Notes: generated by a model from the letters alone, not told the origin. A stretch of 64,000 bases of DNA from Eubacteriaceae bacterium (GCA_910574015.1 CAJSYQ010000002.1:199958-263957), one strand, 5' to 3'; shown: positions 25,384 to 35,125, counted from the first letter of the stretch. Program-made: numbers and translations.

Positions 25384-26532
25384 TTACATCTGCTCGGCCA
25401 CTGTCAGCGCACGGTCGACAATGGCATCAATATTATAATACTTATATTCCGCCAGTCTGCCCAGAAGAGTAAAGTGTGGAATCTTCTCTACCAGCTTCCG
25501 GTATTTCTCAAACAGACCGTCGTTTTCACTGTTATTAATGGCATAGTACGGGATCTCTCCCTCTCCGCCGCTGTAGGGCATCGGATATTCCCTCACGATA
25601 GTCGTATCTGGCGCGTCCAGCTGGCCGGTCAGATATTTAAACTCTGTGATCCTTGTAAAGTCCTCTGTCACAGTGTAATTTACAACCCCATGGCTCTGAT
25701 AGAATTTTCTGTTAAGATGCTCAAAGTCAAACCGTAGAGAGCGGTAGGGAAGGCGTCCAAAACGACAGTCAAAAAGCTCGTCCAGCGCCCCGGTGAAAAT
25801 TATGTTCCCATGGAAGGGGCCGCCCTGCAGGAGCACCGGCTCGGCCGCCTCTGGATCGATGGTCAGGACGCTTTTGGCATCGCAGCCAAGGCGGAGCTCA
25901 ATCCCCTTGTGATCCAGCAGCTTTTCAAATATCGGGGTATAGCCGTGCAGCGGAAGCCCCTGAAATCTATCCTGAAAATAACGGTTATCCCGGGACAGGA
26001 GTACCGGCACCCGTCCCGATACCGCCGGATCGATCTCCTTCGGGGATTTTCCCCATTGTTTCATCGTATATTTGAGAAATACATTTTCATATACATACTG
26101 GGCGATCTCCTGAAGCTCCTTATCTTCATGGTTCATCAGCTCCAGGATGGGCACTCTCGCCCCCTGGCCAAAATTGTCTATAAGAAGCTTTTCCAGATGG
26201 GGCGCCCGATCCCCATACACTTCCTCTAATGTATTCAGATTAAATGGGATTGGCAGTTCCTTTCCATATATATTTCCCACAACCTCATGGCGGTATTCAT
26301 ACCACTCCGTAAAGCGCGAAAGATACTCATACACACGCTCTATATTAGTGTGGAAGATATGCGGGCCGTACTGGTGGATCAGGATTCCATGCTCGTCCAG
26401 CCGGTCATAACAGTTGCCGCCGATATGCTCCCTGGCATCCAGCACAAGTACCTTCTGCCCCTTCTCTTCTGCCAGCTGCCTTGCCATAACAGCCCCTGCA
26501 AAACCGCTTCCTATCACTATGCTATCGTACAT
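25384..26532 (-). CDS. glf: UDP-galactopyranose mutase
   Basis: About 382 residues. A FAD enzyme that converts UDP-galactopyranose to UDP-galactofuranose in the cytosol. The FAD site is SIVIGSGFAGAVMARQLAE. IHQYGPHIFHT, FNLNTLEEVYG and the MKQWGKSPKEID region are family signatures. The ATG at 26532 has TGAGG five bases upstream; an earlier in-frame ATG at 26553 lacks one. It supplies the donor for the GlfT2-like enzyme at 15712-17478, so galactofuranose is very likely part of the exported glycan. Confidence 0.95.
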   Translation of the reverse strand: MYDSIVIGSGFAGAVMARQLAEEKGQKVLVLDAREHIGGNCYDRLDEHGILIHQYGPHIFHTNIERVYEYLSRFTEWYEYRHEVVGNIYGKELPIPFNLNTLEEVYGDRAPHLEKLLIDNFGQGARVPILELMNHEDKELQEIAQYVYENVFLKYTMKQWGKSPKEIDPAVSGRVPVLLSRDNRYFQDRFQGLPLHGYTPIFEKLLDHKGIELRLGCDAKSVLTIDPEAAEPVLLQGGPFHGNIIFTGALDELFDCRFGRLPYRSLRFDFEHLNRKFYQSHGVVNYTVTEDFTRITEFKYLTGQLDAPDTTIVREYPMPYSGGEGEIPYYAINNSENDGLFEKYRKLVEKIPHFTLLGRLAEYKYYNIDAIVDRALTVAEQM

Positions 26533-26583
26533 ATTTACCTCATTTCTGCGCATACCTGCTGCGCATATTCTATTGTATCAAAT

Positions 26584-27897
26584 TTAACGGATAATATCTA
26601 CTACTAATTTTAGAGGCTCCGGTCTCCGATCCGATATGGTATAGCAGCGCTGCATGCAGCGTTCTGCCCGGTGAAGTTTGTCCTCACCGGAAGAATAAAG
26701 GACTGCGATGGCATCGCCTCTCCGCACCCAGTCTCCTATCTTTTTCTTCATTACGATACCAGCACTATGATCGATGACGCTCTCCTTCGTTTCGCGTCCG
26801 GCGCCAAGGATCCCCGCCGTAATCCCAATCCCCTCGGTGTCCATACTGCTGATATACCCCTCTTCTCCGGCAGTGAGCTCCCTTTCGCACGCCGCCCGCT
26901 GAAACTTATCCATATTTTCTATATAGGAGAGGTCTCCTCCCTGCCCTTCCACCATGTCCAGGAACTTTCCATAGGCGGCGCCGCTGTCCAGCGTCTCTTC
27001 CGCCAGACTTCTGCCCTCCTTATAGGACAGGCCTTCCTTTCCAAGGGAAAGCATCATGCCCGCCAGTGCCAGACATATCTCCCGCAGATCCTCCGGCCCC
27101 TCTCCCCTCAATGTTTTGATGGCCTCTTTTACCTCAAGATTGTTTCCCACCGCAAACCCAAGAGGCTCCTCCATACTGGTGAGCATCGCCACCGTCTCCC
27201 TGCCTGCCCCCCTGCCAATGGCTGTCATTCGGCGCGCCAGCTCCCTGGACTGCTCTAAATCTTTAATGAATGCCCCGCTCCCTGTCGTGACATCCAAAAG
27301 GATTTTATCACTCCCCGCCGCCAATTTCTTGCTCATAATAGATGAGGCGATGAGGGGGATGCTCTCCACCGTGCCGGTGACATCCCGCAGTGCATAGAGC
27401 TTCTTATCGGCAGGCGCCAGATTCCCCGTCTGCCCGATGACACTGATACCCGAAGCTCTCACCGCCCGGAAGAACTCCTCCTCCGTTAGATCGATACGAA
27501 ACCCCGGAATAGACTCCAGCTTATCCAGCGTCCCTCCGGTGAATCCAAGCCCCCGGCCGCTCATCTTTGCCACAGGCACGCCGCAGGCCGCCACCAACGG
27601 TCCCACGATCAGTGTGGTCTTATCCCCCACGCCTCCTGTGGAATGCTTATCCACCTTGATCCCCGGTATCCCGGACAGATCCGCGGTTTCCCCAGAATCC
27701 CTCATGGCAAGCGTCAGCGCCGTCAGCTCCTCGTCATTCATTCCCTGAAAGCAGATTGCCATCAGCATAGCGGACATCTGGTAATCCGGGATCTTCCCAG
27801 CCGCATACCGGCTCACCATATCCCGGATCTCCTGGGATTCCAACGGTTTCCCTTCCTTTTTTTTGTGGATCATATCTACAAATCTTCCCGTCTGCAT
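26584..27897 (-). CDS. pdp: pyrimidine-nucleoside phosphorylase
   Basis: 437 residues, matching the thymidine/pyrimidine-nucleoside phosphorylase family. KVDKHSTGGVGDKTT binds phosphate, and MSGRGLGFTGGTLDKLES and AGSDKILLDVTTGSGAF line the active site. It cleaves uridine or (deoxy)thymidine with phosphate in nucleoside salvage. AAGGAGGAG precedes the ATG. It is co-oriented with glf (51-base gap), but the link is probably positional rather than functional. Confidence 0.94.
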   Translation of the reverse strand: MQTGRFVDMIHKKKEGKPLESQEIRDMVSRYAAGKIPDYQMSAMLMAICFQGMNDEELTALTLAMRDSGETADLSGIPGIKVDKHSTGGVGDKTTLIVGPLVAACGVPVAKMSGRGLGFTGGTLDKLESIPGFRIDLTEEEFFRAVRASGISVIGQTGNLAPADKKLYALRDVTGTVESIPLIASSIMSKKLAAGSDKILLDVTTGSGAFIKDLEQSRELARRMTAIGRGAGRETVAMLTSMEEPLGFAVGNNLEVKEAIKTLRGEGPEDLREICLALAGMMLSLGKEGLSYKEGRSLAEETLDSGAAYGKFLDMVEGQGGDLSYIENMDKFQRAACERELTAGEEGYISSMDTEGIGITAGILGAGRETKESVIDHSAGIVMKKKIGDWVRRGDAIAVLYSSGEDKLHRAERCMQRCYTISDRRPEPLKLVVDIIR

Positions 27898-27941
27898 CGT
27901 CGTACTCCTCCTTCCAGCAAATGCTTCGTCTCTTTCCTATC

Positions 27942-27970
27942 AATATAGCATATCTGTCTCATATGGGCAA
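27942..27970 (-). promoter_or_regulatory. promoter of pdp
   Basis: On the minus strand TTGCCC (27965-27970), a 17-base spacer and TATATT (27942-27947) with an extended TGC before it. Confidence 0.6.
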
Positions 27971-27997
27971 TGAATACCGGGCCAAAATACGGCAGTC

Positions 27998-28026
27998 TTG
28001 CCACCGCCGGCAAAATATGCTATACT
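27998..28026 (+). promoter_or_regulatory. promoter of putP
   Basis: TTGCCA (27998-28003), a 17-base spacer and TATACT (28021-28026) with extended TGC. It excludes the in-frame ATG at 27970 as the start of putP. Confidence 0.65.
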
Positions 28027-28068
28027 GTACACTTTAAAAGAGTACTTAAAAAAGAAAGGGGACTTATT

Positions 28069-29601
28069 ATGTCTGGAAGTACAATTGCCATACTGGTTGC
28101 ATTTATCTGCTATTTATGTATGATGATAGCAATCGGTATTCTGTCCATGAAAAAAACAAAGAGCACGGAGGATTATTTCCTTGGCGGACGCGGACTGAAC
28201 AGCTGGGTAGCCGCCCTGTCAGCACAAGCGTCCGATATGAGCGGATGGCTTCTGATGGGACTCCCGGGTTCGATCTACGCCGCCGGTACGGGAAAGGCCT
28301 GGATCGCCATCGGCCTTTTTATCGGCACCGTTCTAAACTGGCTTCTGATATCCAAACGGCTCCGCCGCTATACAATAGTAGCCAGCAACTCCCTGACACT
28401 GCCGGAATTTTTCCAAAACCGGTTCCGTGACAAGAAAAAAATACTTCTCGGAATCTCTTCCGCTGTTATCGTTATCTTCTTCCTGGTATATACGGCATCT
28501 GCCCTGGCTTCCGGCGGCAAATTGTTTCACACCGTATTCGGGGTTGACTACCACATCGCCCTCCTGATCGGCGCTGCTGTTATCCTTGTATACACCTTCC
28601 TTGGCGGTTTCCTTGCCGTGTGCACCACAGACTTTATCCAGGGAACCCTGATGCTCATCGGCCTGCTGGTGGTTCCTATCATTGCCTACGCCCTTGTGGG
28701 AGATGATTTCTCCGGAGCGCTTTTAGCAAACGGCGTTGCTCCGGGCAGCGATTACATGAGCCTCTTTTATGTCGATGGAGAACCTTACACCTTTACCCAG
28801 ATCATCTCCGATCTGGCATGGGGACTTGGTTACTGCGGAATGCCGCATATTCTCGTTCGTTTCATGGCCGTAAAGAGCGAGAAGGAATTAAAGAAATCCA
28901 GCGCCATCGCGATTATCTGGGTAGCCATCTCTCTGTTTGCCGCCTGCGCCATCGGTGTCATCGGAAGAGCATTCCTGAGTACCGTATTAACGGACTCCAG
29001 CACGGAGACGGTGTTTATCTCCATGATACAGAAAATCTTCTCCAACGGTTTTGTCATGATCTTTATCGGCGGCATTTTCCTCTGCGGAATTCTGGCTGCC
29101 ATTATGTCCACTGCGGATTCCCAGCTCCTGGTCTGTGCCTCTTCCGTCTCCAAGGATATCTATAAAAATATCCTGAAGCCGGACGCAGACGACAAAAAGG
29201 TACTTAACATCAGCCGCATCACGGTAATTGTCGTGGCAGTCCTGGCCTTCCTTATCGCATGGAATCCGGACAGCAGCATTATGGATCTGGTATCGGACGC
29301 CTGGGCCGGACTGGGCTCCGCCTTCGGTCCCCTTGTGGTATGTTCCCTCTTCTGGAAACGCACCAATCTTCCCGGAGCGGTCTCCGGTATCGTGTCAGGC
29401 GGTCTCTTTGTTATTATCTGGGATTACCTTCCCATCGCTGGAGGACAGACTCCCTATGCCGCCACCGGCATATATTCACTGCTCCTCGGTTTCTTTGTCA
29501 GCCTGCTCTGCATCGTTGTGGTAAGCCTCATTACACGGGCACCGGAGCAGGAAATCCTGACAGAATTCGAGTTGGTAAATAATTACACGGAAAAGGAATG
29601 A
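28069..29601 (+). CDS. putP: sodium/proline symporter
   Basis: 510 residues with about 12-13 membrane helices of the sodium:solute symporter family. STEDYFLGGRGLNSWVAALS and the following QASDMSGWLLMGLPG are PutP signatures near the sodium site. It imports proline (an osmolyte and, in clostridia, a Stickland substrate) with sodium. The ATG at 28069 follows AAAGAAAGGGG. It is monocistronic, with its own promoter and a shared terminator downstream. Confidence 0.93.
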   Translation: MSGSTIAILVAFICYLCMMIAIGILSMKKTKSTEDYFLGGRGLNSWVAALSAQASDMSGWLLMGLPGSIYAAGTGKAWIAIGLFIGTVLNWLLISKRLRRYTIVASNSLTLPEFFQNRFRDKKKILLGISSAVIVIFFLVYTASALASGGKLFHTVFGVDYHIALLIGAAVILVYTFLGGFLAVCTTDFIQGTLMLIGLLVVPIIAYALVGDDFSGALLANGVAPGSDYMSLFYVDGEPYTFTQIISDLAWGLGYCGMPHILVRFMAVKSEKELKKSSAIAIIWVAISLFAACAIGVIGRAFLSTVLTDSSTETVFISMIQKIFSNGFVMIFIGGIFLCGILAAIMSTADSQLLVCASSVSKDIYKNILKPDADDKKVLNISRITVIVVAVLAFLIAWNPDSSIMDLVSDAWAGLGSAFGPLVVCSLFWKRTNLPGAVSGIVSGGLFVIIWDYLPIAGGQTPYAATGIYSLLLGFFVSLLCIVVVSLITRAPEQEILTEFELVNNYTEKE

Positions 29602-29627
29602 TCCGTACCTGGGTTGTTGAAAAAATA

Positions 29628-29673
29628 ACGTCCGCTGTCACCAGATTATTTCAATACTGGTCACAGCGGACGT
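29628..29673. terminator. bidirectional terminator between putP and pgi
   Basis: A 17-base arm (29628-29644, ACGTCCGCTGTCACCAG) pairs with 29657-29673 with one mismatch around a 12-base loop. It is flanked by an A-rich run on the left and an ATTATTTTT run on the right. It would stop transcription from both converging genes. Confidence 0.8.
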
Positions 29674-29691
29674 ATTATTTTTCATATCTTA

Positions 29692-31044
29692 TCAATCCAG
29701 TCTCGCCTGAAGCTCCTTGCTCAGATCTTCGTAACCCGGCTTGCCCAGAAGTGCAAACATATTTTTCTTATAGCTCTCTACACCCGGCTGGTTAAAGGGA
29801 TTCACTCCAAGAAGATACCCGCTGATGCCGCAGGCATATTCAAAGAAATAGAACAGTTCGCCAAGGCAGAACTCGTTCTGCTCCGGTACGCGGATCACAA
29901 GATTCGGAACATTGCCATCCGTGTGTGCCAGCTGTGTCCCCTTCATCGCATTCTTATTGATAAAGTCCATCGTCCGGCCGGCAAGGTAGTTCAGTCCGTC
30001 CAGATCCTTTTCCTCTTCCTTCAATGTAATATCCAATGCCGGCTGCTCCAGCTCCATAACGGTCTCATACATAATACGGGAGCCGTCCTGGATAAACTGT
30101 CCCATGGAATGAAGATCTGTAGTCAGATCGACAGACGCCGGGAAGATACCTTTCTGATCCTTACCCTCGCTCTCCCCGTAGAGCTGTTTCCACCACTCAG
30201 CCACATAGTGAAAGATCGGCTCATAATTTGCCAGCACCTCAACATCCTTGCCCTTCTGATGAAGAATATTGCGGACTGCCGCATACAGGACGGAATCATT
30301 TTTGTCGATGGGAGTCTCCAGACACAGCTTTCTCATACTCTGTGCTCCCTCCATCAGCCTGCCGATATCCGCACCACTGGCTGCTATAGGAAGAAGTCCC
30401 ACTGCTGTGAGCACGGAGAAACGGCCGCCGACATCATCCGGCACAACAAAGGTCTCATAGCCTTCTTCTGTGGACAGACTTTTCAGCGCACCCCTTGCCT
30501 TATCTGTCGTGGCATATATCCTCTTTGCTGCCTCTTCTTTACCGTATTTCTTTTCCAGCATTTCCTTAAATACACGGAATGCGATAGCCGGTTCTGTCGT
30601 GGTTCCCGACTTACTGATAACATTCACCGAAAAATCCCTGTCCCCAATGGTCTCAATCAGCTGGGACAGATATGTTCCGCTGATGCTGTTGCCGGCATAA
30701 TAGATTTCCGGAGTCTTCCGCACGGATTTGTCCACGCTGTTGTAAAAGCAATGACGCAGGAACTCTATCGCCGCACGGGCCCCCAGATAAGAGCCACCAA
30801 TACCGATCACCACCAATACATCAGAATCCGACTGAATTTTCTGTGCTGCCTTCTGTATCCTGGCGAATTCCTCTTTGTCATAATCCACTGGCAGATCGAT
30901 CCAGCCAAGAAAATCATTTCCTGCCCCTTTTCTTCCCTCCAGCGTATCTTTTGCTGCCGCTACTGCCGCCTCCATGGATTTGATCTCGTCATCACGGATA
31001 AATCCTGATGCAAGCGAATAGTCAAATGTAACATGCTTCTCCAT
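29692..31044 (-). CDS. pgi: glucose-6-phosphate isomerase
   Basis: 450 residues, the size of bacterial PGI of the Gram-positive type. [17 protein letters not shown] and [16 protein letters not shown] bind the sugar phosphate. [20 protein letters not shown] and [10 protein letters not shown] near the C-terminus complete the site. It interconverts glucose-6-phosphate and fructose-6-phosphate in glycolysis and in sugar-nucleotide supply. ATAGGAGG precedes the ATG. It is monocistronic. Confidence 0.95.
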   Translation of the reverse strand: MEKHVTFDYSLASGFIRDDEIKSMEAAVAAAKDTLEGRKGAGNDFLGWIDLPVDYDKEEFARIQKAAQKIQSDSDVLVVIGIGGSYLGARAAIEFLRHCFYNSVDKSVRKTPEIYYAGNSISGTYLSQLIETIGDRDFSVNVISKSGTTTEPAIAFRVFKEMLEKKYGKEEAAKRIYATTDKARGALKSLSTEEGYETFVVPDDVGGRFSVLTAVGLLPIAASGADIGRLMEGAQSMRKLCLETPIDKNDSVLYAAVRNILHQKGKDVEVLANYEPIFHYVAEWWKQLYGESEGKDQKGIFPASVDLTTDLHSMGQFIQDGSRIMYETVMELEQPALDITLKEEEKDLDGLNYLAGRTMDFINKNAMKGTQLAHTDGNVPNLVIRVPEQNEFCLGELFYFFEYACGISGYLLGVNPFNQPGVESYKKNMFALLGKPGYEDLSKELQARLD

Positions 31045-31076
31045 TCTTCCATCCTCCTATATGTAATTGCTGACTT

Positions 31077-31100
31077 AGCTCAAGTTGGCACCATTGAGCT
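31077..31100 (-). promoter_or_regulatory. small dyad in the pgi 5' leader
   Basis: AGCTCAA and TTGAGCT form a seven-base inverted repeat around a ten-base loop, between the predicted transcription start and the pgi ribosome site. It could be a protein-binding site or an RNA hairpin; there is no further evidence. Confidence 0.3.
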
Positions 31101-31113
31101 GCTTTCACAATAA

Positions 31114-31143
31114 ATTATACTCTTTTGCAAAACCATCTGTCAA
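31114..31143 (-). promoter_or_regulatory. promoter of pgi
   Basis: On the minus strand TTGACA (31138-31143), an 18-base spacer and TATAAT (31114-31119). Both boxes are perfect. The -35 box lies three bases from the stop codon of the upstream gene at 31147. Confidence 0.75.
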
Positions 31144-31146
31144 CCT

Positions 31147-31845
31147 CTAACCCATATATTCTCGGATCACATCAAGGATCACTTCCTCTTCTTCCTCGGT
31201 GAATTCGATGGTCGGTTCTTTCTGCTTCAGAGGGTCCCTGGCCGGAAGGCTTACCACCTTGTCTGTGTGTTCTGTACTGTCCTCAAAATATTCCCTCTGG
31301 TACTGCTCCACCATCTGAGCATGAAATGTCTCATTTTCCAGGCGGGGCTTATAGACATTTTCCAAAAAGTCCAGCATGTCCACCCGAAGAATTCTTCTCT
31401 TATTGGGAATTTCAAAAAGACAATCGAATACAAGAATCAGTCCATTGGCAAACACGCCGCCAAACAAACTGACAAACACAAGATTTCTATCGAGCCCCAG
31501 CGCCATGGCTGACACCGCTCCGCCAAGGCCGCTGATCATGGAGAGCAACATGCACAGATTCCCAAAAGACTCCCAGGTTCTGAGCCGAAGGCCGAGAAAA
31601 CGGTAATGCTGCAGATACTTTTCCACAAATACATCCACATCCGTAACGCCAATCTTCAGCTGATAACAGGTATCAAACTTCATACGAAGCATTTTCATAA
31701 GCCGGTGATCCGAGCGCCCCATATCCGATGCCGCCTGGATCAATCTTTTGTAAGTATGACTGAGCATCCCCTTTGCCAGAATCTCCATGACACAGAAAAA
31801 TGCTGTCACATATACTGTTCCATAATGTTTTATAAATTCTACCAT
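31147..31845 (-). CDS. conserved membrane protein of unknown function
   Basis: 232 residues. One hydrophobic segment lies at the N-terminus (VYVTAFFCVMEILA) and two between about residues 90 and 140. The C-terminal ~80 residues are charged, ending in an acidic stretch (EFTEEEEEVILDVI). I do not recognise a named family. AGGGGG lies eight bases before the ATG. An extended -10 (TGC then TATACT, 31873-31878) is a possible promoter, with a poor -35. It lies between murG and pgi but probably has its own transcript. Confidence 0.75.
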   Translation of the reverse strand: MVEFIKHYGTVYVTAFFCVMEILAKGMLSHTYKRLIQAASDMGRSDHRLMKMLRMKFDTCYQLKIGVTDVDVFVEKYLQHYRFLGLRLRTWESFGNLCMLLSMISGLGGAVSAMALGLDRNLVFVSLFGGVFANGLILVFDCLFEIPNKRRILRVDMLDFLENVYKPRLENETFHAQMVEQYQREYFEDSTEHTDKVVSLPARDPLKQKEPTIEFTEEEEEVILDVIREYMG

Positions 31846-31954
31846 ACCAGATTCCCCCTTTTTTTGGAATCTAGTATAGCAACCCTATGACATATTTTCT
31901 ACCGGGTATGCCCCATTTAATAGAAAACCGTATCCCTTTTTTCGACATTCTTTG

Positions 31955-33040
31955 TCAGGAATCGGCCGGATTCTCCTGAAGTGCGGATTTATCGATAATA
32001 TCTGCTACCATCACAACGGCATTCTGCTGATTTGCCGCCGCCATAGCATTCTTGTAATCCTGCTTCCTCTCATCCACCTCACGGACTGCCTGCAGCAGAC
32101 GTTCGCTGGTCAGCTCCTCTTCCCGGATTACATAACTGTAGCCCTGTTTCTCAAAGGACGCCGCATTCAGTATCTGGTCGCCGCGGCTTGCCTCCATTGA
32201 GAGCGGAATCAGTATATTGGGCTTATGAAGCGCCAGAAGTTCACAGATCGCATTGGCCCCTGCCCGGGATATCACGATATCGGCTGCATCCAGAAGGTCG
32301 CAGAGCTCTTTCTGTATATATTCGTACTGTACATATCCCTCCGTTCCCTGCAGGGTTTCATCAATCTTATCCTTTCCGCATAGATGGACGATCTGATAAC
32401 GCTCCAAAAGCTGCGGCAGAACTTCCCTGACGGCCTCATTGACCCGGACGGATCCCAGGCTTCCCCCGATGACAAGAATAACTGGTTTCCCTGCCGTAAA
32501 TCCGCAAAAATCCAACCCTGTCAGCCGGTTTCCTGAAAATAGTTCGGCGCGGATGGGAGAGCCCGTGAGATACGCCCTTCCCTCCGGCAAATGCTCCAGT
32601 GTCTCGGGAAAGTTCGCACAGACCGCTGCCGCCGAAGAGATACACAGGCGGTTTGCCAGTCCCGGGGATATGTCGGATTCGTGCAGGACACACGGGACAT
32701 GACGACGTTTCGCGGCCTTCACCACAGGTACTGTCACGAATCCACCCTTGGAAAAAACAACATCCGGCCTGATTTTCTTCATCAGCCTGTCCGCCTCTGC
32801 ATAACCCTTCAGGATGCGGAAGGGATCCGTAAAATTCTTTACGTCGAAATACCGTCTCAGCTTACCGGAAGATATACCATAATAGGGAATGTCAAAGTTC
32901 CCGATAAGTTCCTTTTCTATCCCTGTTTTGGAACCAATATAATGAATCTCATATCCCCTCTTTTGCAGTTCCGGGATCAATGCAATATTTGGCGTCACAT
33001 GGCCGGCGGTGCCGCCGCCAGTAAGTATAATCCGTTTCAC
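31955..33040 (-). CDS. murG: MurG UDP-GlcNAc transferase
   Basis: 361 residues. MurG adds GlcNAc to undecaprenyl-PP-MurNAc-pentapeptide (lipid I to lipid II) on the inner face of the membrane. ILTGGGTAGHVTPNIAL is the N-terminal glycine-rich loop, VFSKGGFVTVPVV the second, and LVIGGSLGS and SRAGANAICELLAL complete the GT28 signature. The start is GTG at 33040 with GGAGGG eight bases upstream. It is outside a division/cell-wall cluster, so a second murG elsewhere in the genome is possible. Confidence 0.92.
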   Translation of the reverse strand: MKRIILTGGGTAGHVTPNIALIPELQKRGYEIHYIGSKTGIEKELIGNFDIPYYGISSGKLRRYFDVKNFTDPFRILKGYAEADRLMKKIRPDVVFSKGGFVTVPVVKAAKRRHVPCVLHESDISPGLANRLCISSAAAVCANFPETLEHLPEGRAYLTGSPIRAELFSGNRLTGLDFCGFTAGKPVILVIGGSLGSVRVNEAVREVLPQLLERYQIVHLCGKDKIDETLQGTEGYVQYEYIQKELCDLLDAADIVISRAGANAICELLALHKPNILIPLSMEASRGDQILNAASFEKQGYSYVIREEELTSERLLQAVREVDERKQDYKNAMAAANQQNAVVMVADIIDKSALQENPADS

Positions 33041-33051
33041 GAATAACCCTC

Positions 33052-33465
33052 CTATAAGTTTGCTTTTATTTCATCTGCAATTTCTGTAGGATCCTCCGGC
33101 AGCTGGCCCTTCTCCCACTCAATATCCACCGCATCATCCTTAAATCTTGGTATCACGTGAACATGGAAATGAAATACCGTCTGTCCTGCTGCCTCCCCAT
33201 TGTTTTGAAGGATATTGATGCCGTCACAGTGATAGGCCGTTTTCAGGGCTCCGGCAATCTTCTTTGCTAAAATCATAATCTTAGACGCATCCTCTTCCGG
33301 CAGTTCAAAGAGATCCGCCGCATGGTTCTTGGGCAGTATCAGCACATGTCCCCGCGCCGCCGGGCTCACATCAAGAATCGCCTGGAAAGACTCGTCTTCA
33401 TACACTGTAGTAGAAGGGATATCCCCATTCAGGATCTTGCAGAATAAACAATCTTCTTTTCTCAT
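33052..33465 (-). CDS. HIT-family nucleotide hydrolase
   Basis: 137 residues with CLFCKILNGDIPSTTVYED at the start and the histidine triad HFHVHVIP near residue 100. HIT (Hint-like) proteins cleave nucleoside phosphoramidates and related nucleotides. The two early cysteines, with H-type residues, can bind zinc in this branch. The ATG at 33465 has TGGAGG upstream, inside a longer frame starting at 33480. It lies between the flavodoxin-like gene and murG in one operon. Confidence 0.9.
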   Translation of the reverse strand: MRKEDCLFCKILNGDIPSTTVYEDESFQAILDVSPAARGHVLILPKNHAADLFELPEEDASKIMILAKKIAGALKTAYHCDGINILQNNGEAAGQTVFHFHVHVIPRFKDDAVDIEWEKGQLPEDPTEIADEIKANL

Positions 33466-33480
33466 AATCTTTACCTCCAT

Positions 33481-34467
33481 TTAATTAAAGCGGAAAACCG
33501 TGTCAAAGTTCCTCAGTATCTTAAAATTTCCCTGGGCAGAGAGATCACCGGACATAAAAGCACTCTGGAAGGTCTTTTTTCCATGAACGATATCAGACAG
33601 CACCTCGCTCCCCATCTTCGCTGTGACATCCGCATTCTCAGCGGTCCCTTTGTAGCAATCCAATTCTTTTTCGTTAATATCCACCACAAGGGAAAAGCCC
33701 CTGTCCGTCAGGTCGATCCGAAACAACGCCTTAAAACCATCCAGAGGGTAAAAGTTGTCTCTGATCAGCGGCGTATATTCATCGGTATCCGCCTCCTCGC
33801 CCAGCATCCCCTTAAACAGGCTTGCCAGCTCCTCGATATCCTCTTTCTGTTTCTTTACATATTTGTCATTGGATACATAGACTGACAACTGCTCACTCTC
33901 CTGGGGCGTGAGAGAAAGTGTACTGCCTTTCAGAACTGTTTTCTTCACCTGCATACTGCTGTTAGGAAATGCCGCCATCTTTTTAGAGATTGTCCGATAG
34001 AAATTCTCCGCCTTCTTTTCTATCATTAAATTATATTCCGCGTTTGTCTCAAATTCCACATGGTTCTCCACATAGGCGCACAATCCCTCGCAGGGAACAC
34101 CGCCCAGCATCTCCCATGCATGGATCAGGTCGTATTCCGCTTCCCGCTCTCCATAGGTTGTAGCCATTACTACCGGCAGCATATAGATGTGGGATATCTT
34201 TTCTTTGTCTCCATACAGCCAGCAGGAATCAAGAAACTGCTGGAGATTGCCGCCGATACCAAGCCATTCCACCGAGGCGGCAAGGATCACGCCATCCGCT
34301 TCCTTGAGGGTCTTGGGCAGTACCGCGATATTACTCTTTTCCTCATACAGATTATACCGCTCAACATTAACCCGCAGCTCATCCAGTACTTTAGAAATCC
34401 TCTCGATCACATATATGGTGGGATCGTCGATCAGCCCGCGCCCCCCATAATAAATATTAACTCTCAT
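33481..34467 (-). CDS. flavodoxin-like protein with C-terminal SCP2-like domain
   Basis: 328 residues. The first ~170 resemble NADPH-dependent FMN reductases/flavodoxins: VNIYYGGRGLIDDPT at the phosphate-binding position, and ILAASVEWLGIGGNLQQFLDSCW. The last ~100 resemble a sterol-carrier-type SCP2 fold (ADVTAKMGSEVLSDIVHGKK). The domain pair is common in clostridia, but its reaction is unknown. Its ATG overlaps the end of the rhomboid gene by 11 bases, with the ribosome site GGAGG inside that gene. Confidence 0.75.
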   Translation of the reverse strand: MRVNIYYGGRGLIDDPTIYVIERISKVLDELRVNVERYNLYEEKSNIAVLPKTLKEADGVILAASVEWLGIGGNLQQFLDSCWLYGDKEKISHIYMLPVVMATTYGEREAEYDLIHAWEMLGGVPCEGLCAYVENHVEFETNAEYNLMIEKKAENFYRTISKKMAAFPNSSMQVKKTVLKGSTLSLTPQESEQLSVYVSNDKYVKKQKEDIEELASLFKGMLGEEADTDEYTPLIRDNFYPLDGFKALFRIDLTDRGFSLVVDINEKELDCYKGTAENADVTAKMGSEVLSDIVHGKKTFQSAFMSGDLSAQGNFKILRNFDTVFRFN

Positions 34468-35074
34468 AGGTAACCTCCATCTGTTTCGTTCTGGTCATGA
34501 TCAGGCATATCACAAATCCGGCAATAAACCCGCCAATATGCGCGGCATTATCAATCGTAGGATCCTGGCTGCCGCTGTATAAACTCAGCGCGATAAATAG
34601 AAGATATCTTGGTACTTCTGTCGTCTTCCGCTGCCGGTTCCGGTTTCCCAGTATGAGCAGGAACAAAAGCGCCCCCGTCAATCCGTAGATCGCACCAGAT
34701 GCACCGCAGGAAACCGTATCCTCATGAACAATACTTACATTATAAACGATTGAAGTTACTCCTGCAAGAATTCCGGATAAAAAATACAACAGGAAAAATC
34801 GGACGCGGCCCAGCACACCCTCTATTGCGTATCCCAGCACAAGCAGGGACAGCATATTGTTGACGAGATGTTCAAAGCCAAAGTGCAGGAAAAAATGGGT
34901 CACCAGCCGGTATATCTCATGTCCCTCCACAATCAGTGATTCCGACGACGCTCCCATCTGCAGCATAAATTCCGCGTCATAGCTGGAACCCTTCCATTCT
35001 ATATAAATATATACCAGCACATTGATCCCTGTTAAAAGCAGTGTGAGAACTGGTATCTTCTTTTCGTTTTCCAT
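34457..35074 (-). CDS. rhomboid intramembrane serine protease
   Basis: 205 residues with six membrane helices. The catalytic serine lies in SCGASGAIYGL, and the histidine in NAAHIGGFIAGF. The early segment HFFLHFGFEHLVNNM contains the usual H-x-x-x-N pattern of loop and helix 2. Rhomboids cut membrane proteins inside or next to the bilayer; the substrate here is unknown. It is first in a leftward operon with the flavodoxin-SCP2, HIT and murG genes. Confidence 0.92.
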   Translation of the reverse strand: MENEKKIPVLTLLLTGINVLVYIYIEWKGSSYDAEFMLQMGASSESLIVEGHEIYRLVTHFFLHFGFEHLVNNMLSLLVLGYAIEGVLGRVRFFLLYFLSGILAGVTSIVYNVSIVHEDTVSCGASGAIYGLTGALLFLLILGNRNRQRKTTEVPRYLLFIALSLYSGSQDPTIDNAAHIGGFIAGFVICLIMTRTKQMEVTYES

Positions 35075-35125
35075 ATAATTCCCTTTCCGCAGCTCAACGG
35101 CGCCAGATTTAACCCGCCGTGGAAC

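Noticed and set aside
29923-31008. A 361-codon open frame on the + strand
   Set aside because: It lies entirely antisense to pgi, has no family signature or ribosome site, and its codons mirror those of pgi.
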